Source: Dictyophora rubrovolvata
Lineage: Eukaryota > Basidiomycota > Agaricomycetes > Phallales > Phallaceae
Length of the DNA stretch: 64,000 bases
Assembly (NCBI GenBank): GCA_029959195.1
Contig: CP114117.1
Span: forward strand, 3,224,001-3,288,000
Direction of reading: 5' to 3'
Shown: positions 1 through 11,744 of the stretch, one piece after another
Numbering within the stretch: the stretch's first letter is position 1
How the letters are laid out: each line of letters begins with the position of its first letter
Translations under genes and position numbers: made by a program
The notes under the pieces: model-generated
Databases searched by the model: none
Told to the model about the DNA's origin: nothing
Seen by the model: only the letters and a program-made list of their open reading frames with translations

Positions 1-1602
1 AGAAGAGCAGGGTAATCCGAGTCCAATCATTTCACCAAGCATGCCTTTCTCTCGCTGTTGCATTCGTTGTAGGTGGAGATGCTCTACGGTTGTCATGTTA
101 TGGACAACGAGATAAGTCTGAGTCATAAGTAGTAACAGCGGGAAAAGGACGAAGATGAATGAAAGACCAAGTACGACTAAATGTTGAGCGTTGACTGGAG
201 GTTCAGGGTTGAGTATGCCGAGACGGGCATACATTACTAAAACACTGATGAAAACGAAGAGGGTGAAGATGGACCCCCATTGTAGAAAGTTGATAAAGAA
301 CTTTTGATTATGTGCTCCAACGCATTGACCGATCCCTAGTCCAAATCGGAACGATCAGTTCAAAGAAAGTAGTCGGCGTAGACAGGCAACATACAAGGAC
401 AATGATGATCGTATTTCAAAACGCACTGCCCAGTCATTAGATGTCAGTTCAGAAATAGAAAAAAAGAAGAACATGAATAACACACCGTCCCACAAGCTCT
501 GCAATGATGCGACCTCATAGGTTTGACAATCCCATCCCGGGGACAATACCGAAACTCAGGCGACAGAACAGGATGTGTAGGTGGCCGTCTGGAATAAATT
601 GGAGGTGGCAAGCCGTCTTCAAGGTTTCTGGGATTTCTTTCCTCTCGGGCTGCTCGTCCGGCTGCAACAGGAGGCAGAGCATCGGCCGGGGACGTTTGGG
701 GATCATCATCAGCAACAGACGCAGGCACAGTAGGAGTTGCTTCGCGTTGCTGTGCATACTGCTGTCTACCGAAAGAAGGTTGAGGGTACCGACCTGCTTC
801 GGTCATGTTGATATCCATGGTCTGGTGTGAGCCGGCGTTCTGATTGCCACCACCGCTACTTTCCGTTGAGAAGTGATGAGATTCGCTGTCGTCTTCGTCG
901 TCATCGTATATCCGGGAAGAAAGCCCTGGCACTGAATTGTTGTTCTCCATTTGGAAGGGTTCCGGACTCCGAGGAACAGGAGGCGGAGTCTGATGCGTAT
1001 GCTGTTATAAAACATAAGAACACAAGAAGCGCGAAGTCAATTACAGTAGTCTATAAAAGAAGATGTTTTACTTCAAGTGCGTATCCTGGAGATGTAAATA
1101 CCGCCTTGACATAAGGATCAGAAAAGAACGATCAAGATGGTATGGCAACATACGCACTCTGGCATAGGCCCAAACCAACATCAAAAACAGGACATTGAAT
1201 GTAACCAAAAAAGCAACTAATCAGTAAAACAGATCAATTAGCAACCCATTCATGGGGTATTCAGCACCCATATTTGGCACTAGGATACAAGCAAAGGCCA
1301 AAACTTACTTCCGATCCGTTTATTGCCCAAAGCATTCCGATGCTCTTGTACCATAGGTATACAAAACGTCACAACATAGACATAGTACTAGTAATGAAAA
1401 ATTAATCAACGACTCCAAAAAAAACGCTGAAGGAACATACAGCATATCCGACGATACCAACAACAAACCCAACTGCAAGCTTACGCACGATCCACGGTCG
1501 AGGTTCATTCCTCCTCCGAGCACTTCTTTCTCTCGCTTCGTGAATAACTTCGGAGAAATCAGGACATAGGCTTCTCGACGACCGACCCCCAGCGGTGGGC
1601 AT
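1..1602 (-). CDS. DHHC-type protein S-acyltransferase (palmitoyltransferase), partial at left edge
   Basis: Multi-exon gene read on the minus strand; the 3' end lies beyond base 1. The first exon (start at 1602) has a basic stretch followed by a membrane segment (RPWIVRKLAVGFVVGIVGYAV). Further exons near 1270-1350 and 1080-1200 add a second hydrophobic segment. A long Pro/Ser/Asp-rich linker (about 560-990) leads to the Cys-rich domain: KPMRSHHCRACGTC, then across an intron CVLKYDHHCPW, then IGQCVGAHNQKFFINF. DHHC is the catalytic site of the family, which transfers palmitate to cysteines of membrane-associated proteins. Two more hydrophobic segments follow (about 130-290). Oddity: the first zinc pair reads CPRD, so the usual second Cys seems replaced by Asp. 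The fungal subfamily (Pfa3/Pfa5 or other) cannot be fixed by eye. Confidence 0.88.
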
Positions 1603-2044
1603 ATAGACGAGTACAGGTCGATGTGGTCTATGGGCTTCTACCTAAGAATTCCGTGATCACACATTGCTTTACCCCCAAAAAGTGTTACACATGTCACAAG
1701 TGGCGTCAGCGCGTAGTCACATCACGCATCAATAGTGGAGTGCGTTCCTAATTATAAAGTTCTCAGGCCTCTAGAAACAGATGTGCGCTGTTTTTTAAAA
1801 AAGATCATGTACAAATCATGTAATGATGCAGAAATAAATGGAAATAACTGGACGGAGGGCGCTGCAAAAACCGAGCACATATCATAATTACGGAGACAAC
1901 AATTTTACATGTTCACGTTGTAATGGTGGCACTAATGCATTACTCATTTGTCGTAAAGCATTATACTATAAACATAGAACAAAGAGACAAAATTGCCATT
2001 CTATCAACAGTGACGACTTCAAATACTCGACATCAATTCGTTGG

Positions 2045-3042
2045 TTACCAAGGATGTTCGGTGATCTCAGTTCCATTAAACGCTTTGAATTTCCCACTGT
2101 CCGCAGGAGTAGCGGCGACTATCAAATTGAGCTGAAGCCTAACACTGAAATCAACATCATACAAGGCATTTGGACCACCGGAGTCTATATTGTTAGAAAA
2201 AAAGCTTTTTTTAAGAGAAGTACTAGATTCAAGCCCGACAACAGAGATAACCCACCAGTCTTCAGCCATCCAGGTCCCATAGCTATGACGATAATATTGG
2301 GCTTTTCACAGGCTTGCTTTGCAGTCTAAACAAATCGGACCGTGTTTTTATAGCAGAGGTGACTTCCAATATGAGGGAGACATACCAGCATGTTCAGACC
2401 TGCTTTACTAATAGAATAGCCCGCAGCAGCTGGACGTGTTCGATACGTCGGGTCTGAGAGCCTCGCTATGCTTCCTAATCCGCTACTCATGTTGACCAGT
2501 ACAGGTCCGCCAGGTCTTTTACTTCGTTCAAGGAGAGGTAGGAAGTTTTGATAGACTAAAACGCCGCCGACGACGTTTGTTTGGAAAACATCCATTATTT
2601 CATCCGGTTTGATTGTAGATGGTGTTTCAATAGGATTATTCTAATATTGGATTAGACCTTTTATCTCTAAATTTGCTTGGAGAAATTGCGTACGCACAAC
2701 TATACCAGCATTGCTAATAAGATAATCCAAGCCCCTGTTTTGGAGTATGGACTCTACGACTTTAACTGCCGATGCGACACTTTTCGGATTGCGAACGTCC
2801 AGTTCAACTATCTCAATTGAACCTGCAGCACTGGCTGCTTGAAGTCGCCGAAGCTCGGCCGCTTTGTCCGGAGAGCGAGCAGTCGCGAAAACTATACCAC
2901 CTTTTTCGACAATTTGTCGAACATACTCTAAGCCAATGCCACGGGAAGCACTACCGTTCAGGAAATCTGTTAACAATATATCCTGTGTAGAGGTATTATC
3001 CAAAACTCACCCCGTTACTAGCCAAGTTGAAGAGGTTGCCAT
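2045..3042 (-). CDS. Short-chain dehydrogenase/reductase (SDR-1)
   Basis: Five exons by splice signals and comparison with the paralog at 62287-63258: 3042-3011, 2950-2698, 2640-2386, 2325-2256, 2184-2045; they sum to 249 codons plus stop. The TGxxxGxG cofactor motif is created across intron 1 (WLVTG + ASRGIG). NAGI follows at the usual place, then the catalytic Ser region (VNMSSG) and YSISK, the Tyr-x3-Lys active site. PGWLKT is the usual segment after the active site. The start is the ATG whose short exon matches the paralog. These enzymes are NAD(P)-dependent oxidoreductases, probably cytosolic; the substrate cannot be deduced. The reading frame looks intact throughout, with intron positions identical to the paralog 60 kb away. 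Confidence 0.9.
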
Positions 3043-4559
3043 AAATAGATGTATTTAATAGCGGTTCAACTGTACGTGCCTCTAAAAATTGGGTACCAGT
3101 GCATCACATTTTATAACAAACGACATCCCTAATGAACCTTCTAATGAAGATGTTAATGGCTTATTTTCGGACGCGCCGGTATATACGTATACATATGTTG
3201 TCTTCGTCAGTGTTCGGCAGCAGATTCTAATTCTCGGACCAATCCAATTACAGAACAGAAGCTCGTCTGAGTAATTTCACTTAGGCCAGACGCGACGGGC
3301 ACGGAAAATCAAAGGAATTCTCGTGCTTGTATAACATGACTCAAGTGTTTGGAAGGAAGGCTTTGACAACAGACCTATTGAGTAAAATTTTCAATTAAAC
3401 AAAAAACTGAAATAGCGTCTTTGAAAATTGACATGCACACTTTATGCCGCGGTACAGAGCCTTCACTCCTCCACGTGCATTTACCTACGGAGAGTATTTC
3501 TTGTGATGTGTCGACTAACGCAAAGAACAGAATAAGTAGACTGATATCTGGTAGACATGTGCAATTTTGTGCAATTCCTCATTTGAATTCTGTGGTGGCC
3601 ATGGATGGGTCATTGACAGGCATTGACTCACCGAAAAGACGTTTACACCCCGCCCATTACGTAACACGCGTCTTTTTCTCCGTGTCATTCGGTACGCCGT
3701 ACGCAATGCACTGGCACTTCTAAGAGGACTTCTTCAAGACACTCATTGCTACTTTAGTATGAAATTGAGACTGAGATTGTGCTTCAAATAAATCATTCGC
3801 GCAGAATTGTACGTTCATTAAAGTTAAATATAAATGCATGTCGGACTTCAAGTTAAAAAAGGAAAAAATCGAGTTTAAGTCGCTAAACGTCCAAACACCA
3901 GAACAAGAATATTCCACTCATAGTACTTGACCTACTCATTCGATCACACAAAAAAAATATTGTGTTATAATTTAAAGGCAGTAGAATGACTTCACCAGAT
4001 GGTATTAGAATCTAGATATCACGCTTCATTGAAGTTTCGTGTCACTAGAAATATCCGGTTCTAATGCGGCATTTACAATTAGAGATCAACCTAATGCATA
4101 TGACGTAGCTTAGCTGTCAGAGATGCGATGCACTCGAGTTCATGACAAAAACGTCGCGTGCATCAAATTATTTGCCTCTAATCGGTACTATAGCCTTTGA
4201 TTGGGTTGTTACTTTCAATCAAGCTACCACAAATTATATAAATCTAACGTATCTACTCGGATAAAGGGTAGTAAAGAGACAGATAGGACAGAAGCAAACG
4301 CGGAAGATTCATTTGACTGGTGATACATGAGAAGTTACGAGAACTGAGAGGTTACGAGAACTGAGGTTACGAGAATTGGGAGGTTACGAGAATTGAGAAG
4401 TTACGAGAATTGAACAGAAGGAAAATAAAACAGAGACGAACTAGGAAATGGAGAAAGGATAAAGACTAGTTAGTGACGTTGGATATCATGTCTTGCATGG
4501 TTCTCCGGCCAACAGCCAGCGGGACGTCAAAATCAACGAGATGGTTTGCTTGATGATCT
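3043..4559. other. Intergenic stretch between SDR-1 and TFIIS
   Basis: No supportable gene. Short open frames here (for example 3421-3723) have no recognisable motif or splice pattern. The only structured element is a small minisatellite at 4329-4412, listed separately. Confidence 0.5.
4329..4412. repeat. Minisatellite, about five imperfect 14-18 bp units
   Basis: A core of GTTACGAGAAYTGAG recurs about five times with small spacing changes. It lies about 150 bp beyond the 3' end of the TFIIS gene, outside any coding exon. Confidence 0.85.
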
Positions 4560-5927
4560 TTAAGAGAACTTCCACTTGTGTCCACAATTGGTGCATCTAA
4601 AAAGTAAATATAATTAGCTGGGAACGACACTGACTATGAAATCAAAGGCGTACGTTACAAATGTCTAAAAGACAGGTCATATTAGAACCTTGTATGATAT
4701 GTATTGCAGAAGAAAAAGACGTACGGTCATAGGTTCATCAGCACTACGAGTTTGCTGTTGATAATATCTAGTCTTGCGCTGGAAAAAACGTGTTAGTATA
4801 AAATATAGACACCCGGACGGTGTACACACCTGTTTACATCTTGAACACTGGAAGGCATCCGTTTCGGCAGCAAGCTCTTCAGAACCCAAGGCTTGATGAA
4901 AATTAGCCTCAGTCAACTTTTTGTCTTCCTGTTTTCTCTGATCGGAGGCCATGTCTTTTGTAGACATATTGGCAAGTCTTTCTGGTGAGATTATACCACT
5001 GACGACATCCTGTCGCAGACGCGGGTTTGATTTATCTTTTAGATTGAGGTAAAGAGATCGAAATTTGGTACGGTAGGCACTAGTAGTTTGACATCCCTGT
5101 TGACCGTACAGTTCGTTTTCGACAAGGGTTGAGAGCTTTTCTATGTGAGCAGGTGCTGTAGAATTGATGATAAGTGAGCGTCTATGACTAAGGCACAACT
5201 TAAAGATTGACATACAGGCGGACGAGTCGATACAAAGTGCATCGTAGAACATTTCAATACATTTGTCGCGGACCACATCCCCGCAAAAGTTGGTTTTGAT
5301 ACCATCTAACTTTGCGGAGCGCGCTGCGCCAGTTCCGTTTGTCGACGCAGGAGTCGTTGGTGAAGCAGCGCTAGGTGATTGGACAGAGGACGGCCCACGT
5401 GCGGCGGTGTCAACTGAAATTAGAAGCATGAATGTTTGATATTGCTGTGTTGGAAAAAAGGTTACCTGTGGGACGTGGTTGAGGTGTTCCACCTTCAGAG
5501 GTTTTATTGCTTCCCGCGGTACTGGAGGTTTTGGATTTGGCGCTGTCCACCTCGCCTTTCCACTTCTTGACCAACTCTTTAGCCAAATCAGACACCGTTT
5601 TGTTGGAATGTGTGCGGAGTTTCCCAACAGCCAGACCGGCTTTCGTTTCCTGAGAATTGGACGTGTCAGTTGTGGGTAAGTAGAATAGGGGGGGAGAGTG
5701 GTGGGCACATACTCTTAACAGCGGCTCTGTTGCGACGACATTCTTCTTCAACCAGACAAGCATATCCGCCATATCCTGGAGAAAAACAATCAAAGCATTG
5801 TCAGAAACATCAAAAACATAAAAAAAATAAAGCGTGAATGGATACCCCATACCTTGTCGTTCACCATACCCTGCAACGTTTTGACACGCCCTTTCAGCTC
5901 AATTGCATCTACACCGTTAATCGGCAT
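4560..5927 (-). CDS. DST1: Transcription elongation factor TFIIS (S-II)
   Basis: Multi-exon gene. Exon 1 begins at the ATG at 5927 (MPINGVDAIELKGRVK), and the next exons give the N-terminal helical LW domain (DMADMLVWLKKNVVATEPLLR). A Ser/Thr/Pro linker follows. The central RNA polymerase II-binding domain carries RSLYLNLKDKSNPRLRQDV and SPERLANMSTKDMAS. The C-terminal zinc ribbon reads QCSRCKQ, RSADEPMT, an 11-bp micro-exon (TFVT across the splices) and CTNCGHKWKFS, ending at 4560-4562. The Asp-Glu pair needed to stimulate transcript cleavage by Pol II is present in SADEPMT. Domain order and length fit fungal TFIIS. The acting place is the nucleus. Confidence 0.93.
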
Positions 5928-6493
5928 GCTTTCGATTGTAATTTACGCGCTCGTTTTGGTAGTGTCGATAATGCGCGCGCTCTGCACTTTTTGCAGTGTT
6001 TTTGTACTCAGTTTTTGTGTGGGTGGGGTAGGCTCTGTGTGGCTCTATACTACACACACACAAAGGAAACAAAATGCAAGACTATGCTATCTCGAATATA
6101 AGTGATTCGCCTCTCTTGTCTCCTGCAAACAAAAGTATCTTTGTCAAGGGAGTGCTCTAAGGGATGGCAGGACAAGATGGCAACCTGATAACAACAATAA
6201 CAGAACGGTGCGGAGTCTCAAATCCGGCATCCGTTCCTACTCGGCTGGCCCATTGCCCAAACTCCGATCAAACGTTATCCGAACCTCGTCGATCCTTCCA
6301 CGTTGCTGTTTATTTGTTGCTGGTCTTGTTTTGTTCTCTGTTCTTTTGCTTTTAACCACTGCTCTCCTTCAAAGTCTAGATTTTCTTGGTTTTGGCGTTT
6401 CTGGCTGTATGGTCTCAGACAAAGCCTCTCCGACGGATCACCCGGAGGAAAGATACTTACAGATTTCCATAGCTTTCTCTTTCTCTTTGAAAT
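5928..6493. promoter_or_regulatory. Shared divergent promoter region (TFIIS / Eos1-like)
   Basis: 566 bp between two divergent start codons. It holds a CA-rich tract (about 6049-6062) and pyrimidine-rich stretches just before the plus-strand ATG. No distinct TATA box was seen. Promoter function is inferred from the gene arrangement. Confidence 0.5.
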
Positions 6494-8301
6494 ATGGATC
6501 AACATGATACTCCGCTGAATAAAGAAAAAGATGCTCAGCGTAGGCCCATTCATCCCAACTTCTTACCAAACCAACGGCAACAACAGTCTATTGACGTACT
6601 GTCGTCCACTACCACTTCATCCTTTGCTCCAACACCTGCAACTACAATAACATCCACTTCTAATGCATCATCATCTTCTTTCAAAATATTGGACCCTCCG
6701 CCTCCATACGTTCCACCCCGTGCTCATTCATCCAATGACGTCAACGTCAGCAATTTCAACGCTATCACCAATCCAAGTTCAGGCTCAAGCTTTCTAAAGC
6801 AGAGGAACAACCCAGAACAGAATTTGGAGATGTTCACACCTCTTAGCCCATCCATCGGCATTTCTCCTTCTGGATCTGCAACTCCGAAAGCTGTACCCGT
6901 ATCAGGGCCTCTGTTTTCCTCGGCTAACGCACGCGCTGGAACGAGTGCTAGTGGCGCATCTTTGAGAAAGACAACATCGCCGGTGGATGATATCATTTGG
7001 ACTGACACGGGAGGACGACGGCTACGACGAAGAAATGGAAGAAGCTGCCCCGGTGCGGTTAATGACTATGATGATAATGATGCGCTGCGTTATGAGCACG
7101 CGACCTATCCAGACGGGGAAATTCAAGATAGCGCGAACTCGGATGTAAATGAAAATCATTATAACGACGTATATACTTATACCTCCTCGGATAACGATCA
7201 CGATCATGACGACTCGGACTATACTCACTTGGGTCCCATCTCTACTGGGTTGAAAAATAGTACGGGAGAGACGGAGGTAGACGAACAAGTACGTCGTATA
7301 AACGTTTCTTCATCAAACAAACAATATTTATTCGGTTCATAAAGTCTCAAAGGCTTCCGACTTCTCGTAAAATTCCACCTCTGCAGTCCCAACTACTCTT
7401 GGATTTTATATCGGGTCCATCCCCAATATCGCCTCTATCACCTCTATCACGCGATCCCTCAACTCCTCCACTACTTGCCAAACTCTCTCAGTCACGGTTT
7501 ACCCCTATTCTTTTTGAATTATTTAGATTGTTGTCAATTGTACCCGCCGGTCTGGGATTCATATGGCATTTGTGGTGCTTCGTCTGCGCCGTACAGTCTT
7601 TTTATGGATGTGATGGTGACTCACTCTTGGGAGAAATTGGACGCGACGTTGCTGAATTTGCTGAATTTAAAATGACAGTTCATACTCCTTTTGACCATTT
7701 CGTTTGTTTACTATGGGTATTTTTCTTTATATATTTGCTTTTTTTAGTATGTAATGACAATCTTTATCAGACCCTGTTGACTGCTCATCAATGTCTCGCT
7801 CTCACAACCGGTCTCCAACTACGCTGGCGTGCGTATTATCCCTCTCATGCAACGCTCATCCGACTCCTTGCACTCCAAGCTATATGCTGGCCCGCTACAC
7901 AGTATACCCTCATATTCGTCAATCACGATGTACGTCCCGTCGTGTGTTGGGCTCTTATCGGCAGTACGACCTGTTTCAGCAGAGCAGTTCAAATATGGGT
8001 AGTCAGTAATTTGAAGGTCGTTCGACACAGAATGTCAAGGGTAAAAGGAAGGACGAAATCTTTTGATAACGACGACGATGACGCGGATGCAGGTGAAAAA
8101 GCAGGTTCAGTGCCGTGCACCAATAGTGGTTTTCTTCACCACCACTCTGATTTCTGTGGTGATGCTGTTGCGATCAGGTGGGTTCTTAGACGGTGGGATT
8201 GGCCCCTTGTCGTGCGCACTTGTGTTTTACCCGCTGCTATTGTTTATTTTGTGATGGCCTGGGTTGGGGAGTTGAGGAGAGAGGTTGTGAGATGGGAATA
8301 A
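6494..8301 (+). CDS. Eos1-like N-glycosylation-related integral membrane protein
   Basis: Two exons, 6494-7288 and 7345-8301, joined in phase, giving 583 aa. The N-terminal half is a long disordered Ser/Thr/Pro-rich and then acidic tract ending in a basic RRLRRRNGR patch and His/Asp runs. The second exon holds about four membrane segments: LFRLLSIVPAGLGFIWHLW, FVCLLWVFFFIYLLFLV, LLALQAICWPATQYTLIFV and a C-terminal WPLVVRTCVLPAAIVYFVM. The segment RPVVCWALIGSTTCFSRAVQ resembles, from memory, the fungal EOS1 family, ER membrane proteins linked to N-glycosylation and stress tolerance in yeast. That assignment was not tested by a search; membrane protein is certain, Eos1 is probable. Confidence 0.75.
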
Positions 8302-9796
8302 GTGTCAGTGGAGGAATGGTGCACTGGCGGTCTCACTGGCATTTGTGAACCATCACAGATCAATCTTTTTCTCATCTGGTTGTAATTTCCCTGTGGCTAC
8401 GATTTATTGGGTTTGTTTGTTTTCGCCTTTTGGTTACACGGTCTTGTTCCGAATCCGGGCTATGTAACTTGAGAAAATCTCATAAGGCTTTGACCCGGGA
8501 AGCAGTTCATCAGGCTATTTTGTGTCAGAAATTCAGTGCTTCGTCAAAAGATGCTTCTTTGGCCCCTCTTCTGGCTTGCTTCTGGCACTGTTACAAACCC
8601 ATCGCTGAATTTTTTTTGAACATAATCCCAGATTGTAAATCTCAATTGTATATATCACGCCATTTCTTATCCTTCTCCCTGCCAAAATTATCGTGGGATG
8701 ATTTAGGAATGATGGAGCATTCCCTCTATTGGCACTTTACTGTCACCTGCAATTCTGCCAAACCTATTTTTGTTCTTGGGATCAGGTGCCGCCTGCTTCA
8801 AGAACCATTTTTGAATATGATATTATCGCGGTGGAAGGTATGGTTTCCTGTGCCTTACTATGATTCAAGTTGAGTCCCTTACTACGAAGAACCTTTTCAG
8901 GTTATTCCATTTTGACTCCATTCTAGTTAAGGGGTCAATCATGCCGTTCAAGCGGGACACTTTCGGATTGATCATGAACTTTAACGAATAGTCTTCAAAC
9001 GCTACTGGTGTCACTCGTTAGAAGCTAAACAACACAATTGATCAAAGGATCTGGGATAATTTGGTCCTAGGCTTGTTTCAGACATCTAATAGCCTTAGGA
9101 TTTTGTTTACCTCTTTCGTCGTTTGGATGTGATGTGAACATCACATGCTTTCGTCCTTTCATCTGTCAAAGGGGGCGTAGCAAAAAACCCGGACCTGTCA
9201 AGCTCTGGAGGTGTCTGGAGGTGTCTGGAGGTGAACGGGAAATACTCGCATCGGATGCAGAACTGGTCCGTCCGCTGGCTGGACCAGTCACAACCTACAG
9301 CTTTCGAAACGCTACACAAACGTATACTTACGTCCTGATAATTCTTGAAAACTCGAGTCGACGCCACCTGTTCGCTCATCTTTGCTACCCTATCTGCCGA
9401 AAGAAAAATAACGAGTGATTTCTTGATATCCCCAGGTATGATATGAGAAGTCACTGTACGGTAAATGTCAATAGGTGAGAATGATCCCTAGTTTGACATC
9501 GAAGGGGTTTCTAGTCGATTGGTATGACTCGGCTAATTTTTATGAGATCTAACCAGGCACGGGCTAAATTGGGATTTTGGACCCCGGAACCATGATCAAC
9601 TCGCAATAAAGTAATTACTAAGACTATTTAAAAAAGCTCAGTTTCGTTTAGATAGAGGCTTAATTGACCAATAAGAAATAACGAAAGGCGCCGATAGGAA
9701 AGTTTAGCCAAACAAAAGGGAAGGAGTGCGAATCGAACCCAGGGGACACCGAACAAGTGACATTAGCACTTGATCGTTAGGATGCTATCACCAATG
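8302..9796. other. Gene-poor stretch at the edge of the repeat island
   Basis: Open frames at 8430-8873 and 9107-9454 show no motif and are not called. There is a short tandem GGAGGTGTCT tract at about 9208-9233. A 33-bp sequence at 9472-9504 recurs exactly at 20544-20576, the first sign of the repeat island. Confidence 0.4.
9472..9504 (+). repeat. 33-bp dispersed direct repeat, copy 1
   Basis: Identical to 20544-20576 on the same strand, 11 kb apart. Just after it, 9514-9530 (AGTCGATTGGTATGACT) matches the reverse complement of a segment near 20451-20467 with one difference. The two edges of the island thus share mixed direct and inverted repeats. Confidence 0.85.
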
Positions 9797-9807
9797 CTCA
9801 TTTATTA

Positions 9808-10124
9808 GCCTCGGAACCAGCCCTCGTCTTATGTCACTCGCCCGTTGCCCTTTTAGGACAACATATGGGCGGGTTTCCTCTATACGAGGCCTGGTCCGGA
9901 CCAATGTGGCACCCCTGGTGACACCCTGAATGTCACTCGTTCGGGGTCTTTTCGATTACAAATGTATGAGGTAATACGTGTCTGTAGAGCAAGTAACTTG
10001 AATACAAACAATTTTTCCATTTCCCAAAGTTTGTGAAGTAGTAAGAGTGTCAGAAAATGTTTATTTCATTAGAATACACGTATCTAATAAGAAAAATTTC
10101 GAAAGAACACATCAAACCATCCAG
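9808..10124 (+). repeat. Outer inverted repeat, left arm
   Basis: About 320 bp whose reverse complement is found at 18670-18899 plus 19456-19549. The right arm is interrupted by a 556-bp LTR-like fossil, while this left arm is uninterrupted and therefore shows the pre-insertion state. Identity is high by eye, with scattered transitions. Confidence 0.88.
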
Positions 10125-10329
10125 GCGCACTGTAGCACACCAGCTGTGCCGTCACCACTGCTGTCTCTCGTCACCATCTGCAGTTCTCCATGGATGGCCC
10201 AAACACCCACCCCACAACGATTTACATCACTTGATGGCCCTATTGTATCAAATCCATTACAACAGAGCTCAAGTTTTGACTAGGATGGAGTAGAGAGTAG
10301 GGATGGTACATCTGACCTTGAAAACATGA

Positions 10330-11010
10330 GTGATGTTGACAATGTCGGAAAAGAAGACAAGTTTTGGTTGTTACAGTTGCAAGGACATGCACTGTCAAAC
10401 CTACCATTTGAACCAAAGCCGTGGCAACTCTGGACTGCTCTAAATTTACTCCAGGGCAAGTCTGTCCTTCTGCTCTGCTAGCAGGTACTGGGAGCAGAAA
10501 GTCACTCACCTTTGTTTTGGCCGGAATGGTCACAAATAAACCTACTTTAATTTTATCACCTTTAAATGCGCTTCAAGAGGATCAGGTAATGGAGAATTCA
10601 TCTCATTGATATTTGGCTCACATTGTGGTTAATAGGTCGCCGGTTTCAAACACTTCAATATTACAGCTGTCACTGTCAATGGCACCAACTACTCAACCAA
10701 TTTGCTAAAGGTCCATTTTTCCTTTTGTGTGTCTATATGCCTAATAGTTACAAAAGGAAATTCAAGCAGGAAAGTATCAGGTGGTGCTTACCTCCCCTGA
10801 ATTTATTCTGGAAAGTCAAAAGTGGCGGCCGCTGGTTGCTTCACAGAATTTCACTCAGTTTTGGGGTTTACTCGTAGTTGATGAGGCCCACTGTGCTTTG
10901 AAATGGGGACAGGGAAGGGGGGGCAATGCAGCATTCAGGAAAGCATGGGGAAATATAAGTGAAGTTCATGTGCTTTTGAAAAAGGATATGCCGCTGCTTG
11001 CAGCAACTGT
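10330..11010 (+). pseudogene. RecQ-like DEAH helicase fragment, broken
   Basis: Peptides in different frames line up in the order of a superfamily 2 RecQ-type helicase: LPFEPKPWQLWTALNLLQGK (Q-motif region), AGTGSRKS (Walker A, with Arg where Gly is usual), LILSPLNALQEDQ (motif Ia region), VVLTSPEFILESQ, then LLVVDEAHCALKWG (motif II, DEAH) and LLAATVR (motif III region). The frame shifts at about 10480, and the pieces between 10600 and 10780 are degraded. The fragment ends where a fold-back element begins at 11008. Such helicases are multicopy in agaricomycete repeat islands, so this is read as a dead dispersed copy. There is no C-terminal helicase half nearby. Confidence 0.7.
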
Positions 11011-11561
11011 CAGGGTACGCTAGCATCGTCCCCTTATTTTCCTATGTTTATCTTCAGTTCTGGTCTATTTTATTTATTTCCATATTTCTCGTATTCTATC
11101 CCATCTCTTGTGTTTCCCTCTCCTTCCGCATTCCCATTTTCCCTTCAACAGGCACTGTCAGGGCTACTCTCTCAGACTAGAGGGAGGGGATCCTAAGCAA
11201 AATATATTCTAGGAATAATACTAACTCACCTAGAGGGAGGGGATCCTAAGAGAACAAACTTAGGGATCCCTCCTCTAGGGCTACTAACTATATACTATGA
11301 AAAACAGTGAAGGTCACACGCGGCCTTCGGTTCATGGACTGGGCGCGGATACGTGCCGGTCCCGGACTTTTAGCTGGGGCCTAGGCCATGGCTCTGATGA
11401 GAACGGGCGCTCAGCGCCCGTTGAAGGAAAAATGGGAATACGGAAGGAGAGGGAAATGCAAGAGATGGGATAGAATACGAGAAATATGGAAATAAATAAA
11501 ATAGACCAGAACCGAAGATAAATGTAGAAAAATAAGGGGACTACGCTAGCATACCCTGACA
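11008..11561. mobile_element. Fold-back (long-TIR) non-autonomous DNA element
   Basis: Arms of about 140 bp (11008-11153 and 11418-11561) are near-perfect reverse complements. The tips read TGTCAGGGTAYGCTAGC. The 265-bp interior contains two further copies of an AGAGGGAGGGGATCCTAAG motif (about 11178 and 11232) and no coding capacity. It directly abuts the helicase fragment. A clear target-site duplication was not found, so the superfamily is open; the CAGGG tips resemble hAT ends but do not prove it. Confidence 0.8.
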
Positions 11562-11569
11562 TCAGCAGA

Positions 11570-11730
11570 AGGCTTGTGCAATACTAGAGAGCCCTGAATA
11601 TGGCTCTTTATGTCACGGAACAATTCATTGTTCAACAAGAATTCACAGATGTGGAACAACAGCATCCTCTTTAAAGGAGAGGCCGCTGCCTCATGAATTC
11701 GAAGTAGATCTGACCAACAAACAGTAGGTT
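11570..11730 (-). pseudogene. Short coding-like fragment beyond the fold-back element
   Basis: The minus strand reads MLLFHICEFLLNNELFRDIK and onward for about 45 residues without a stop. No family is recognised. It is included because it is an open stretch wedged between the fold-back element and the next repeat; it may be part of a decayed mobile gene. Confidence 0.25.
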
Positions 11731-11744
11731 TATTAGACCCAATG

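Noticed and set aside
4329-4412. Possible CRISPR array
   Set aside because: Units are short, imperfect and adjacent without unique spacers, in a eukaryotic genome; it is a minisatellite.
8430-8873. 147-aa open frame after the Eos1-like gene
   Set aside because: No motif, no promoter or splice signals; composition looks like non-coding sequence.
9107-9454. 115-aa minus-strand open frame
   Set aside because: Partly made of a short tandem repeat and lies in the repeat margin; no recognisable domain.
9720-9800. B-box-like sequence (GGTTCGATTC on the minus strand), possible tRNA or SINE
   Set aside because: The T-arm does not pair well and no complete cloverleaf could be drawn; a SINE is possible but unsupported without other copies.
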